A stretch of DNA of 64,000 bases. Origin: Owenia fusiformis (lineage: Eukaryota; Annelida; Polychaeta; Sabellida; Oweniidae). The position numbers were made by a program, and so were the translations under genes. The notes under the pieces were generated by a model. That model saw nothing but the letters and a program-made list of their open reading frames with translations, had not been told where the DNA came from and did no database searches. Below are positions 25,001-37,000 of this stretch, piece after piece. Each line of letters opens with the position of its first letter. Within the stretch, counting starts at the first letter, position 1. The stretch is taken from assembly GCA_903813345.2 (NCBI GenBank), contig CAIIXF020000007.1:9183730-9247729 (forward strand), read 5' to 3'.

Positions 25001-28000
25001 ACTGCGTTCTTCAAAACGTTGCGTTCGAACGGAATGGACGTAGCTGCAACCTTTTACGGTCTATTTCTGAACTTCATGGACGTATACATACTCGGATGCG
25101 AAAATGATTTCTAATTTTGAACTATTTCAAAATTCGATGTCGACTAGCAAGCACTAGGCCTTGCAAGGCCCTTTGTCTGTGCTGTGACCTTTGACTAGGT
25201 GACATAAGGTCAATGTCAACCTTAGAAAATTGTAAATATAAAAGGACACAAATAGTCAAATTAAGAACACTCCTCCCCCTCCCCCATATCCAAAACTATG
25301 ATATTAACGCACAAAGACACAATGTCTACTTTAGTTCCGTGAGCTGGAAATGGAAATGTGACTCATAAGAGGCCTGTCTTGATAATTCCCACTGTACATC
25401 CGACTTAAGGAGTAAATGACTACTTTACTGTTGGTAAATACGGTCTCATTTATTAAGCTTAATACAATGAACAGGATTAAATGAATAAATGTTTGGTTTA
25501 TTATGAGGACAACAGAATATAGGTATCAGAAAAGGTGGAAGTAACCTACCGTATCAAGATAAGTTGGAGGCTTTTCTTCTGTTTAAAGTGACGTGAGCTA
25601 GAATTCATAATATTCAAATTCTTTATTGCTTCTACTAATGTACATAGTGGGCCAAAAATGTCCACATAATCATCAGGCAAAAATGGAATATTGGAAGTAT
25701 CATCACGGAACAAATAAGTAAGATGAATAAAAACTGATTTTGCATCAAGAAAAACGGTGATTACTGAAAATCAGTCTGTACAGGGAAATCCATTTTGAGA
25801 TCTTATATATGGCCGAAAACAGTATGGTGCTTGATTGAGCACACTCGAAAACTTCTTCAATATATTTTAAGACTCAGATTGATACCTCGCTAATTTTACT
25901 CCCAAATTTTACTCAGTTTTCACAAAAAGGGCTGACCAGTTCAATTCTTTTATGTTGAACCAGTCAATCTAACATTTCTCATTGGTATCATTACTCTCTC
26001 AATTATCGGACATATGCACCATGCCTAACGTGTCTCCCTGACTTACTTCAACAATATAATTATAAGATGTTAATCTTGTACTATTTTTAAGGCATGGCTG
26101 ATATCATTTTAAAATTGTTTAAACTTGTTATTATTGTATAATCTTGAAATCTGTTGTTCTTCAAACAGACCCCTGGTGTCTGTTTACCTTAAATTGTTAA
26201 AATTCATAGACATTTATCTGTGTCATTTCCAGAACATTTGCAAAATTGGTTTCTGTATATAATTCTACGAAACGTTTATTAAAATCCATGTGTTTACCAA
26301 AAAATTATTATTCATATAATATTAATATGGAAGGGTTTTTGGCCCAGTGTAGTTTCGTTTTGACGACATGAGTACGCCGATGAGTCCTATTCAGATCCAG
26401 CCCAGAAGCATTAATTTAACTCCTTTTTAGGCCAATATCCGACGTACGATTTCTGGCGACTAAATTTTCAATTGGTAATGCAATTATTTCAGACCCTCGA
26501 GCAAACATTAGGGCCATATTAATTCAAAGTTGGTCCCGTGGTACGACCTACGACAGGTTTTCAATTTTACGTATACCTGGAAAAGCCAAAATTCCCAAAT
26601 CCCCAAAGTCCCATACGTAATGAAATATTAACGTTACAAAAAGGAGCTTGGCTGATTTAATATATTTGCTCAGGAAAACCTTTTAGTTACCCCAGGAATA
26701 TTGCTTTGATAAACACAAAGATGATGAGCTTGTAATGAATATCATAATTTACATGGATGATTATATTTGAATGAACATGCAAAAGGTAAAACTAAATGTG
26801 TTAAATAACAATACGATGTACAAGTAACATGAAGTTAATGGACGACATCCTCTGATGCTCATCCCAAAGGTACAACGTTATCTCTCAACAACAACCGCAA
26901 TAGCATTCTTATAGATGTACTAGAACCGTTGCCAGAATTTCTTACTATATAGCTTGTGCATAACACATATAACAACTATTGAGTTATTATAACTTCAAAG
27001 CTGGTGATATTTCCCTACAAAATATGTTAAGACAAAACTGCCATCTTTTGAGATGTTACTATTTGCGTATACTTTTTGAAGTCACGTGATCATGACTCGT
27101 GGTACAAAAGTTATTCTAGCGCCAAATCTAAAAGTAATATTAAAATAGTTCATGTTTTATCTCTAGGTTATAATGCAGTTCGGACATGCAGCCTATCTGG
27201 AGAATGGAGCAAGAGCAACTATACGGAATGTCTCGAATGTTACGATCAACAGGTTTGTTAATATTTCCGCAAATGGGTTTTGGTACTACAGTTAATGGCA
27301 TGAGTTAATAGCACAGTTGGTTAAATTTTGTTCAACCTCAGTGTTCATATAATTTATTTATTGTTGGGCAAACGAGTGTCAAACGCAATGAAATCAATGT
27401 ATCTAAGCCTTCATTTGACCAGTAGTATTGTCTCTCTATACGGCATCACTCCTAAATTGTTACACCAAAACCGAAAGTTTTTTCACATTCCTATTGAGGG
27501 TACCTTATACGCTACAGTGTACTTATGCTACTTTAGAATCGATCGTATTATTGCTGCCCGCATCTTCTGCGAAAATATATTTGAAATTCTATAGCAAATT
27601 GGAAAATGGACATTTTTGACCCACCCTGTATAAGTTCCTGTATTTTATTTGTCCAGCAGTATTGTCTCACTGTAAGGGATTCAATACATCCACACGAGTA
27701 CTTACCTCATAAAATGCAATTAGATGTAAATTAAGATACATTTTAACATCTATCTTAAGATCTAACATATTTGATTAGATTAGTGAGGATTGGCGCTTCT
27801 GAATTGAGGTCACCGTGACAAAGTATAGGCCAAATAGATAGAGTTTAAAATGTCTTCACTTGTGCATAAGGTCGACATTAAGTATTTTATTGAATTATTT
27901 GTACTGTCATTTACACTTTCCATTCTTTATTTTGTTAAACACTTAACTAAGTAACGCCATCTTGGATGTGTTAAGTTGTACATAGAATACCTGAATTAAA

Positions 28001-31000
28001 ACCACGTTTATGTGACACTTGTTGTTTTCAATTGCATGAAACTCATCACCTGATATCAGTCAAATCAAATAAGAGATCTGAGAAACAACGTGTATTGAAC
28101 ATTGATTGACTTAAAAAACTGATGTGTTTCAGAACTCCAATTCAGAGAGCGACCCCCAGGAGAGAATCATACCAATAATGAGAGATATCTACTTCTATGG
28201 TGGAATCTACTCTCTCACGTGTTTAGTCATAGCATTTGTCATCTTTATGGTATTCAGGTAGGATATTTAGTATAGTACGACCTCTCAATTCACTAATTTA
28301 AAATCATAGCGCCCCCCCCCCCCCATTTGAATTATAACATTCGGATACAAACCATTTTCATGTAATTTCTAAAGTTTGAACATATTGGTTACCTAGTAAA
28401 CAAATGAACCAATCGTATACATTTATAGGAGGAACGGATCAACAACACCAATAAATGGCCCAATTAAGGCACAACATAACTATGCCGACCCCCCCCCCAC
28501 TATGCAGGAATTTTTAGTACTGTTTGTTGGTAAATGTGGTGCTTTACTTCCACACAATGGCTATTCTTCCATGCCATAATGATACTTGTCAACATTTTGG
28601 AAAATATAAATGCTATAACTGGATAGATTAGACAAGAATTAAGTATAGAATGCTCTTGCTTACGACTTGCATCTTTTAAATAGTAGCTCTACTGATAGTA
28701 GAAGTCTTAGTCTTCCACATAGCTTACTTCTAATATCCTCCTTCCTCCAATATTAGAAATAGAGATGAGGAATCTATTAAAGAAAGTGGTCAATAAGCAA
28801 TTGTCAATATTTCATTTTATTGAAGACTTAATCATAATTCGCTTGGGAAATATCGTACTTATAAAGACACATCGCGGTTCACAATAAGAGAACATTCGAT
28901 CACCATCGATTATATCAATTGATCATATTTCACCATTGATAAATTGAAGCAAGAGCAATAGATAGTACTCGCAGGAGCAATCGAAATGTCACTTGACATT
29001 AATCTTCAACTAGCGAGGTGCCAATCAAATATGTTTCCTTAATTTTTTTAGAGGAGGCGGGGCATACTTTCTCTGAGGGTGGGGGGGGGGGCTTAACGTT
29101 TTACCGTTTCCCAAAACATCTTTTTCAAACAGCTTGATCCATGAGAGATTCACAAAAATGTTCACATAGAATTAGAAGATCTTAAATGGAAGTAAGTTCA
29201 GGTCCCTTCTAAAAGGTCATTTCAATACGCAGTTGTTAAACCTAGTGGAGAATGACAACTTCTGAGGGTCATTATACCAACATTCTTCAGTTCATAAGAA
29301 TAATTGCATTACCTAAATAAATGAACATCGGTGAAATCAGACTGATATCATATGCCAACAATTATGATAATGTACTTCGGTTCATTGACCGTCAGCCACA
29401 GCTTAACCGAGAACAAATATCATAATTATAGCAACATATTTGTCACTTTTTATTAATCACACCCAACTGACCATCATCCCAATTAATGAAATGATGTACG
29501 CATGGTTTGCTAAACATTGGACACATAATCTCATTTTGACAATCAAATTGTTGACCTTAACCATTATTGGAAAATGACCGAGAATGTAACCTGCAAATAC
29601 GTCGACATTTTTTGCTAACGTCCTCCCCTATTGGGCTCTTAACGAGGGTTGATCGAGTAATTGACGCTTTTACTCTTAATAGATATTTGTATATTTGTAA
29701 TAGATCTCATTGATCGACAATAGATGCATCATTTCATTATTAAGTAATTCTTATTTTGTCTGGTGTATCCCAAAACTTTCTGAGGATAAGCAACTATGAT
29801 AAGGAAACGCAGTCAATTTAAACCCTAGAGATCTATGGAAAAGTAGGCACAAGTACTGTTAAACAGGTTCATTAAAAAAGCAGAACCGAACTCAAAAATT
29901 AAAACAAGTATGCACTATCAAGCAGTGTTTGTGTATTTTGAATATATATTGCTTTGACTATTGAGATAGAAATCTATCATAGTAATTGTTAATTCATAAA
30001 TACCCATACATCCAAAGAAATGAGACATGACAATCAGGGCACTTTCTCTATCTAGATTAATATTTGAAAAGTGCATGATCTGGACACTAACGTTAATAAC
30101 GCAATTTTTGTTTCAGGAATTTATGGTGTCGAAGAATATTTATCCATGTCAACCTGATAATATCATTTATACTGCGATATGTTACAATAATCGTGATGTT
30201 TGAGCCGTTTGTGACTGGTCGGACAAGCTCATATCGGGATGTGGTAAGTATGTGTCTGTCTTTCTCATAATTTTGGGGAAACATGGAAACATCAACAGTT
30301 ATACGTGCATATATATATGCTATGTGGATATTTGTTAAGAAGGAACACCATTTGTAATGCTACATATATCAGGATATATTGAGAGAGTTCGCAACTCACT
30401 TATAGTATATTTATTATTCCAGTATAACGTAAGTATAACTTATGTAGCGTTTGATTACGTCATTATTTTTGCGCAGCTCTATACGTCCATATGTGTGATA
30501 TTCTTATTTATGAATCGTCGTCTTTACGTAAGAATATCACACTTATGGACGTATAGAGCAAGACAATAAATCATGACGTAATGAAACGCTTCATAAGTTA
30601 TACGTTATACAACAATAAATAATAAACATGTTATAAGTGAGATGCGAAATCTTTATTATGATGACTTGGATATTTGTCATAATTTCAGAGGGGGCGAGAC
30701 ATTTCACTTTCTTCACTAAGATATGTCACAAATAATGCTTGACAAATGTATTCTGACAACAATATTGTTTTGAAGCAAATAACTTATAACAAAATTGGAT
30801 ACGCAATTATTCCACATACCATTGAAACTTGCTTTTACAAATAATGCTTACAACATTCAATAAAATATTCCAAAAAACATGCAATATAAATAAGCTGTTA
30901 AAGTGGGTTGCAACAGTTCCTTCCTAGTTCCTTTCTTAACCGAGTTGCCAAAGCAATCACTTGATCACGCCTAACCATCGACAACGTACAGTGACAAAAT

Positions 31001-34000
31001 ATACCGTCGTACACTTTAGATGTACGGTGTCACTGTCACTGTATGTTGTCGATGGTTAGGCGTGTTGGTACATAAATACAACTCCAACAAAGCCTTGGTT
31101 TCTGTAAGGACAATATAAGAATCACATGAACGACTGGTAGTCACGTTATCATAAGTGACATGTGTGTTTTTGAGTCTAAGACGTTCGGTGGTCGGCGTTC
31201 GGAGTTCGGCGTCCGTAACACATTCTCACAACTTCCAATAACTTACTTAACAAGTACCCTTTCGTCTGACTTAAACTACTGTCAGCATATATAAACATAT
31301 CATGAGTACCAACACATGTCCACCAATATCTGTTACCATGGCAACAAATAACTGGATATTGAAGGTCAAGAAGGTGATTTTTCATCTTGTTTCAAATTGA
31401 CCATTTTCTAAAAAGCTTCCGTAAGTTGACAAAAGTTATAATCTGACTTTAGATTTGAGATTTGACCTTTGTTGGTTGACGTTCAATGAAAAAAAGTTGA
31501 TTTATCAAATTGATATTACTAAGTTCTAAAAGAACTTTCTAGGTCAAAGGTCAATATTATCGAATTAGATCATAGTGTTTGCAGCATAATGAAGGTCAAA
31601 AAGGTCTTTCAACTTGCTTCAAAGCATTTCATTTTTTCTAAATCGTGTGCAAGTGCATAGAAGTTCAAATCTGACTTTATATTTGAGATTTAACCTTGGG
31701 TGACCTTTGAAATGAAAGTTTGAAAGCTGGCGACATGTTGTTATGTTAGTGCCTTGTTCTTTGTTAGACTACGGTACGGATTCAAAACCTTAACCTTTAT
31801 TCATCCATGTCGCTAGAGCACAACAAAACCCATACTTTTATCCGTCAATGTCAAAAGCACACATTAAATCTCTATTAAGTACGTTTATTCGGAACGGCGA
31901 TCCAACTAATAATTTATATATCCCAAATCGAATATTAATTAATTTAACTGTTCAAAATGGACATTTATCCCTTAAGTCAGTTTGCTTCGTATGGCGCCAT
32001 TCCTTTGGGAAATGAAGCTTTTTAGTGCTGCCAAGAATAAGACCTAAAAGCAAAAGTTATTGCCAAACAATTGATTGCCTGCAAGAGATAATTCCATCAT
32101 AACATGAATTATCGGAGACAGAGATTAAATGAGATAACAAAGATCGTTCCACTTAATATTTTTATCAGCATATAATTCAAAGCATCAGATCTAATCAAAT
32201 ATCTGAATTGATTCAGCAAATGTTGTTTATGGACAAAGGATTTAGATTCATGGGAAACGTCCGTAGGGTCATTCTTGAAATCAGTTGTCTTTCTTATCTT
32301 TCCTTAAGTGTGATTAGTACGTCCAGTTAGAGGCGATCCACCATTTGTATCTTTATATTGCCAGGATCAATTGTGCTAGTGTAATTATCTAAAAGGTAAT
32401 TTACGATAACAGAGATAAAAACAGAGAATGATACCCTGTTAAAGCGTGGTGCATGCCGTTTCAAATTAGAAAAATAGCTTATCACAACATGCACAACATT
32501 ATCACGGCGCGGTATCCAAACTGTCTGCATACTATGCACGCAGTTTGAAATACTGACAAACTGCGCGCATATAGACTAAAAATGGCTGACAGGGAGGACA
32601 CGGCTCCCATAATAGAGTACTTGAAATACAAGGTTCGTTTTGTTCATCAGCTGACAGTACCATTATGTGGAGACTAACTTACTTTGCTAGTAGTACTCGA
32701 TTTTTCCCGATGTAAACCTTGTCATCTCAATATACAGTATATTAGGTTCCCAAGGAGCTTTCGTGATCAAAATATACAGCGTTGCGTCATATAATGTCTG
32801 TTTGTCTTACGATCATCTGATTTAATACTGGAGAGGTTAAGCTTTGCATATATAATCGAAACTGAACCTGTACGTATCACTCGACCATATACAAATTCAT
32901 GTAGCCTTCTCATATAAATAGCCGTTCAAATCCAGTGTTTGTTTAGACTACACCATAGCGTGTAATGATTCTATAGTATGTCATTGATGCGGTTTTATAG
33001 CTGGTTTTCTAATACATATTTTAAACGAGCTCGTTTCGTAAGATTTTTGGCGCTAAATCATGCATGACATACATCATCGTGTTCAGCAAGAATTCAACTG
33101 TGCATCGAAATCAAAATTGACAGCATAGTGTTCAACAGACACGAGTAAAATGGTTCCCGTTGACCCAACGTCAAATATTCAAATCTCCCGTTCTAAACCC
33201 GAAACTTTGAAGCTGAAAGAGTATCTGAAGTAGACTAAGCGCGCATAAAACTATGAGCGCTCGATACATTCCTTTGTTAATTTTTGTACTTTGCGTTCAC
33301 GGTTACGTTGTGAAAAACATCGTTAGCTTAACCTCTCCAGTATTTTGTATTGTACGTGAGAACTGGGTTGAGATTTACCTATGAAACAAAACCCAAGCAT
33401 TTTCTATATTTCTGCGAAACGTGCGACATCAGCTTGTGTGTCAGTAATCGAAAAACCGAATCATGTGATTTTTTATTAATCTGCTTATATTTTATAACCT
33501 ACGTTCATCTGGGCATCGTCTTCACATGGTAGAATCATATAATCGCCACCGAATGGACGTATGTAACTATAAATCAATGCAGAATAAATGTCTTAAGATG
33601 ACGTTTGAAAACACAGACTCCAACTTGTATGATGCAAAGTTGTTATGCGCGCAGTTTGTCAGTGTATTAAACTGCCTGACCATTATGCATGCAGTTTGGA
33701 TACCGCAACGTGATTTTGCAATAACGGTACAAAACAAGCAATGTATTTGGAGGTGCTCGGTGCCTTTGCATAATAGTCCATGGTATGACTTCCGAATATG
33801 AAGGATCCGTAGCACACTCTAGCGCAGCAACATTTGAAGCAATATTTATGAAGGTGTACATGTCTTGATTCTTTTAAAATACCATTTGCTGAAAAAACTT
33901 CCGGCTTTCGGGTCGAAAAATGTCTTTCATCACAAGGGGTCAAAAAACGTAAATATTTTGATTTGAACTTTCATACATTTTATAAGACACAGACCGTTAT

Positions 34001-37000
34001 TCTAAGCATACGAACAAAAATAAATTATCATAATTTAAAAATATACTATTTAATTTAACTGTAGATGTCGGTGTTTAATTAGTGTAATTATACAAGGGTG
34101 TTTTTCAGTTTTTGTTTGATTTTTCAAATATGAGCCAAGTCGATTCAACAAAATTATGTGGAATATTTAGGTAATTTATGATTGGGAACATATTAGTTTT
34201 CTTACCATTTAAAACATTTTATTACCAGAATTTTTCCATATAATCGCAAGGGGTCTAACAACAAATTATTGTTCATGTTTTACAAAACATAATACAATAA
34301 CAAATAGGTAAGATTTATATCTAATTAAATGTTACAGAGGTATAACAATGTTCATATATTCCAAGGGCATGTCTAATAATCAATTAGAGTCATATGCAAT
34401 CGAACGCCCTGAAATTCTTCCTCGACGTTACTTGTGGCTATCATCAAGTTTTCTGATGGCTGTTTGTTCTTTGACCTTACCGCTGGATACAATCAGATTT
34501 TAGGAAGATAATGATAACGATTTTTCTCAATTATTCATGAATTCGATCAAATCTTTATGGTTGTTTTATAAGCAACTGAGCTATATCTAACTACGGGGAA
34601 TAGAATTTTAGCTGTTGTCCCAATTAGTCAAGGAAGAGCAATAGGCCCGCCTTTATTGATAATTTTCACCGCTGAATAGCAGTCCATATCTCAAAACGTA
34701 TTGAGACCCCTTTTGTGAAAAAACTAGCATAATTTAAACATTTGTCATTCCAATATAAAAGTGAATCATTTGTGGCATTTATCTTATTAATACCTGAGAA
34801 ACAATACAAAACGTCGATATACTGATTACATATTTTTTGGTATTGAAAAGAAAAATAACATCAAACTTATAGCTTAGAAACCTAAATCATATATTTAAAA
34901 TCTTTTTTTATTATTTTCTGTTGCATTGTATACTCCAAATTGTGAAAAGTTGGGATTTTATTTTTTGGTGATTTTTTTACCTCTGTTAGTGGCAGGCATA
35001 ATTCAGCCTAAAAGCCGGAAGTATATTGAACGGTTATAATAAAAATTATTAGGGGACATATGTAGGTATGTTAATGTAAGGTCAAATATCGCTGCGCTAT
35101 AGTGTGCTACCAACTCCTTTATTAGACGCCCTAGAGATTTCATACCATGGACTATAATATGAAATTACATTGATCGAAAATAATTGGACTGTAACTGTAA
35201 TTTACATCATCGATATATATTGCGGGGATTGACCGAGGGGTGTGATTTCTTTCAAAATGAAGCCATTACAACCAGATTCATCTTTTTCAGGATTGGCTGT
35301 GTAAAACCGTGCTAGTTATATCACAGTATAGCATAATGGCCAACATTTTCTGGATGTTCGTTGAGGGTTTGTATCTACATAACAGAGTGGCAGTGGCTGT
35401 GTTTAGCAAAGACCCCCATTTTGCACTATATGGATTCATAGGATGGGGTACGTTAATACTGTACGTAGACTGTGAATTTGATTTAATGTTTCAGCCCAAC
35501 ACATTGACTATCTGTTATGTCCCAATTTCTCCAACTGATACAGGTACAGAATAACTATAGCTACAGTGAAGTGATTGTGTAAACTGGTATTTGTACGTAT
35601 TGTTTCTGGATTTTTTTGTTTGATGAGATCTGTTATGGAACTATACATACTGGGTTTTATGAGAAACAATTCTGGCCCGAGGGTGCTAATTCTTATAAGA
35701 CCTAGTAAGAATGGTTTATCTAACTTAGAGCCCATGAGCTCTTATGAAAGGTAAATGGTCCATGATCAAATTTTAGGAAAAATTGGTTTCTTTTGTATTG
35801 ACTATGAGGTTAGTGTATTGAGAAGTGAGTGGGTGTAATTAATTCAGCTTCAGATCACTGCATGTAACAGGCCAGCTGGTATTGTATAAAATGCTCTACA
35901 TGTAACAGTCAATCCTATTTTGTGCTACATTGGTTTTGGATAGCTCGTCAAGTGTGAATTATTTAAAAAATATACAAAAATAATGCACTCTTCTTTGTTA
36001 TGACTGTACATTCTCTTAATATGATATTGCGTTGCTACCTAAGTTGGGTTTAAATTGGCATACATTGATTATGTACAACCATGTTATGTGTATAACAAAC
36101 GCATTAATTTAACTTTGGTCCAAGCAGTGTAGTCCATGGTATGATTCTGGAATATGAAAAATCCGTAACACAATATAGCGATGCCTCATTTGAACCAATA
36201 TTTAAGGATGTCCATATGTCTTGATTTTTTAAAAAACCGTTTGCTGAAAAAACTTACACCAATATTGAAGAATTAATTCAAAATGTTGATGTACTGATAA
36301 ATGTAATTTGTTTGTATTTTTACGAAAAATAACGTCTAATTTATGGTTGAGAAACCTAAAACATACATTCAAAATGTATTTCGTATAATTTTCTGGAGTA
36401 CTATGTACTCCACTGTAAAAAGGGAATATAGTTTTTAATATTTCTTTACCCCTGCTAACGACACGCATAATTCAGCCCGATATATAAGCCTGGCTTAAAA
36501 ACACTATTTAAGATATTTTAATGATCATGTATGTATTTTAACTGAAGACACGCCTAAATATTTTTAGTGTGCCACTGATATAAAAGTGAACGTCTGAATA
36601 ATAAATAAATAAATACAATATAAGGTCAAATATCGTTGCAGTATATTGTGCTACCAGCTCTTTTACCAGGCGTCCTATGAAATTCATACCATGCACTATT
36701 GCTTTCAAGTATCACGAAACATGTCTATTCGAAATACTCTTCATATCACACATTGCTACACTTTGAGCACCTTGGGGATAGGAAAGTGAAGTTAACACTA
36801 ACTGCTTTGTTGCGATTGTAGGTTTACCGCTTGTCTTCATGATTGCATGGTCAATCAGTACTCACTATACACACCATATTCAGTGCTGGGGCGAATTCTC
36901 ACAGAAAAATGAGTCCTGGATAATCTTAGTTCCCATTATACTGGCCCTTGTGGTAAGTTGAATAAAAGTCATGAATTATTTAAATCCTAATGTTACGCTT

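Larger units (their letters stand above)
16044..27166 (+). other. Intron of the PDFR-like gene, ~11.1 kb
   Basis: No supported gene. It contains a small TIR element (17272-17621), the 2.1-kb foldback element (18193-20325), an inverted CTCF-like repeat copy (about 20505-20605), a 15-base C run (22281-22295), a foldback element (23987-24820) and a possible TIR element (25646-26353). Open frames such as 16336-16698 and 22356-22706 have no recognisable domain. Confidence 0.75.
30244..35290 (+). other. Intron of the PDFR-like gene, ~5 kb
   Basis: No gene. It holds a palindromic MITE (30381-30655), a 99-bp hairpin (30966-31064), a diverged tandem duplication (31357-31700), AAACTGCGCGC element copy B (32501-33714), and TIR element copy 1 (33773-35155). 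Confidence 0.75.

Noticed and set aside
30357-30569. 70-codon ORF
   Set aside because: Falls inside a palindromic MITE; its look-alike at 57959-58258 arises from the related element.
33567-33943. Nested minus-strand ORFs
   Set aside because: They span the end of one TIR element and the start of another; shared short peptides reflect repeat homology, not genes.
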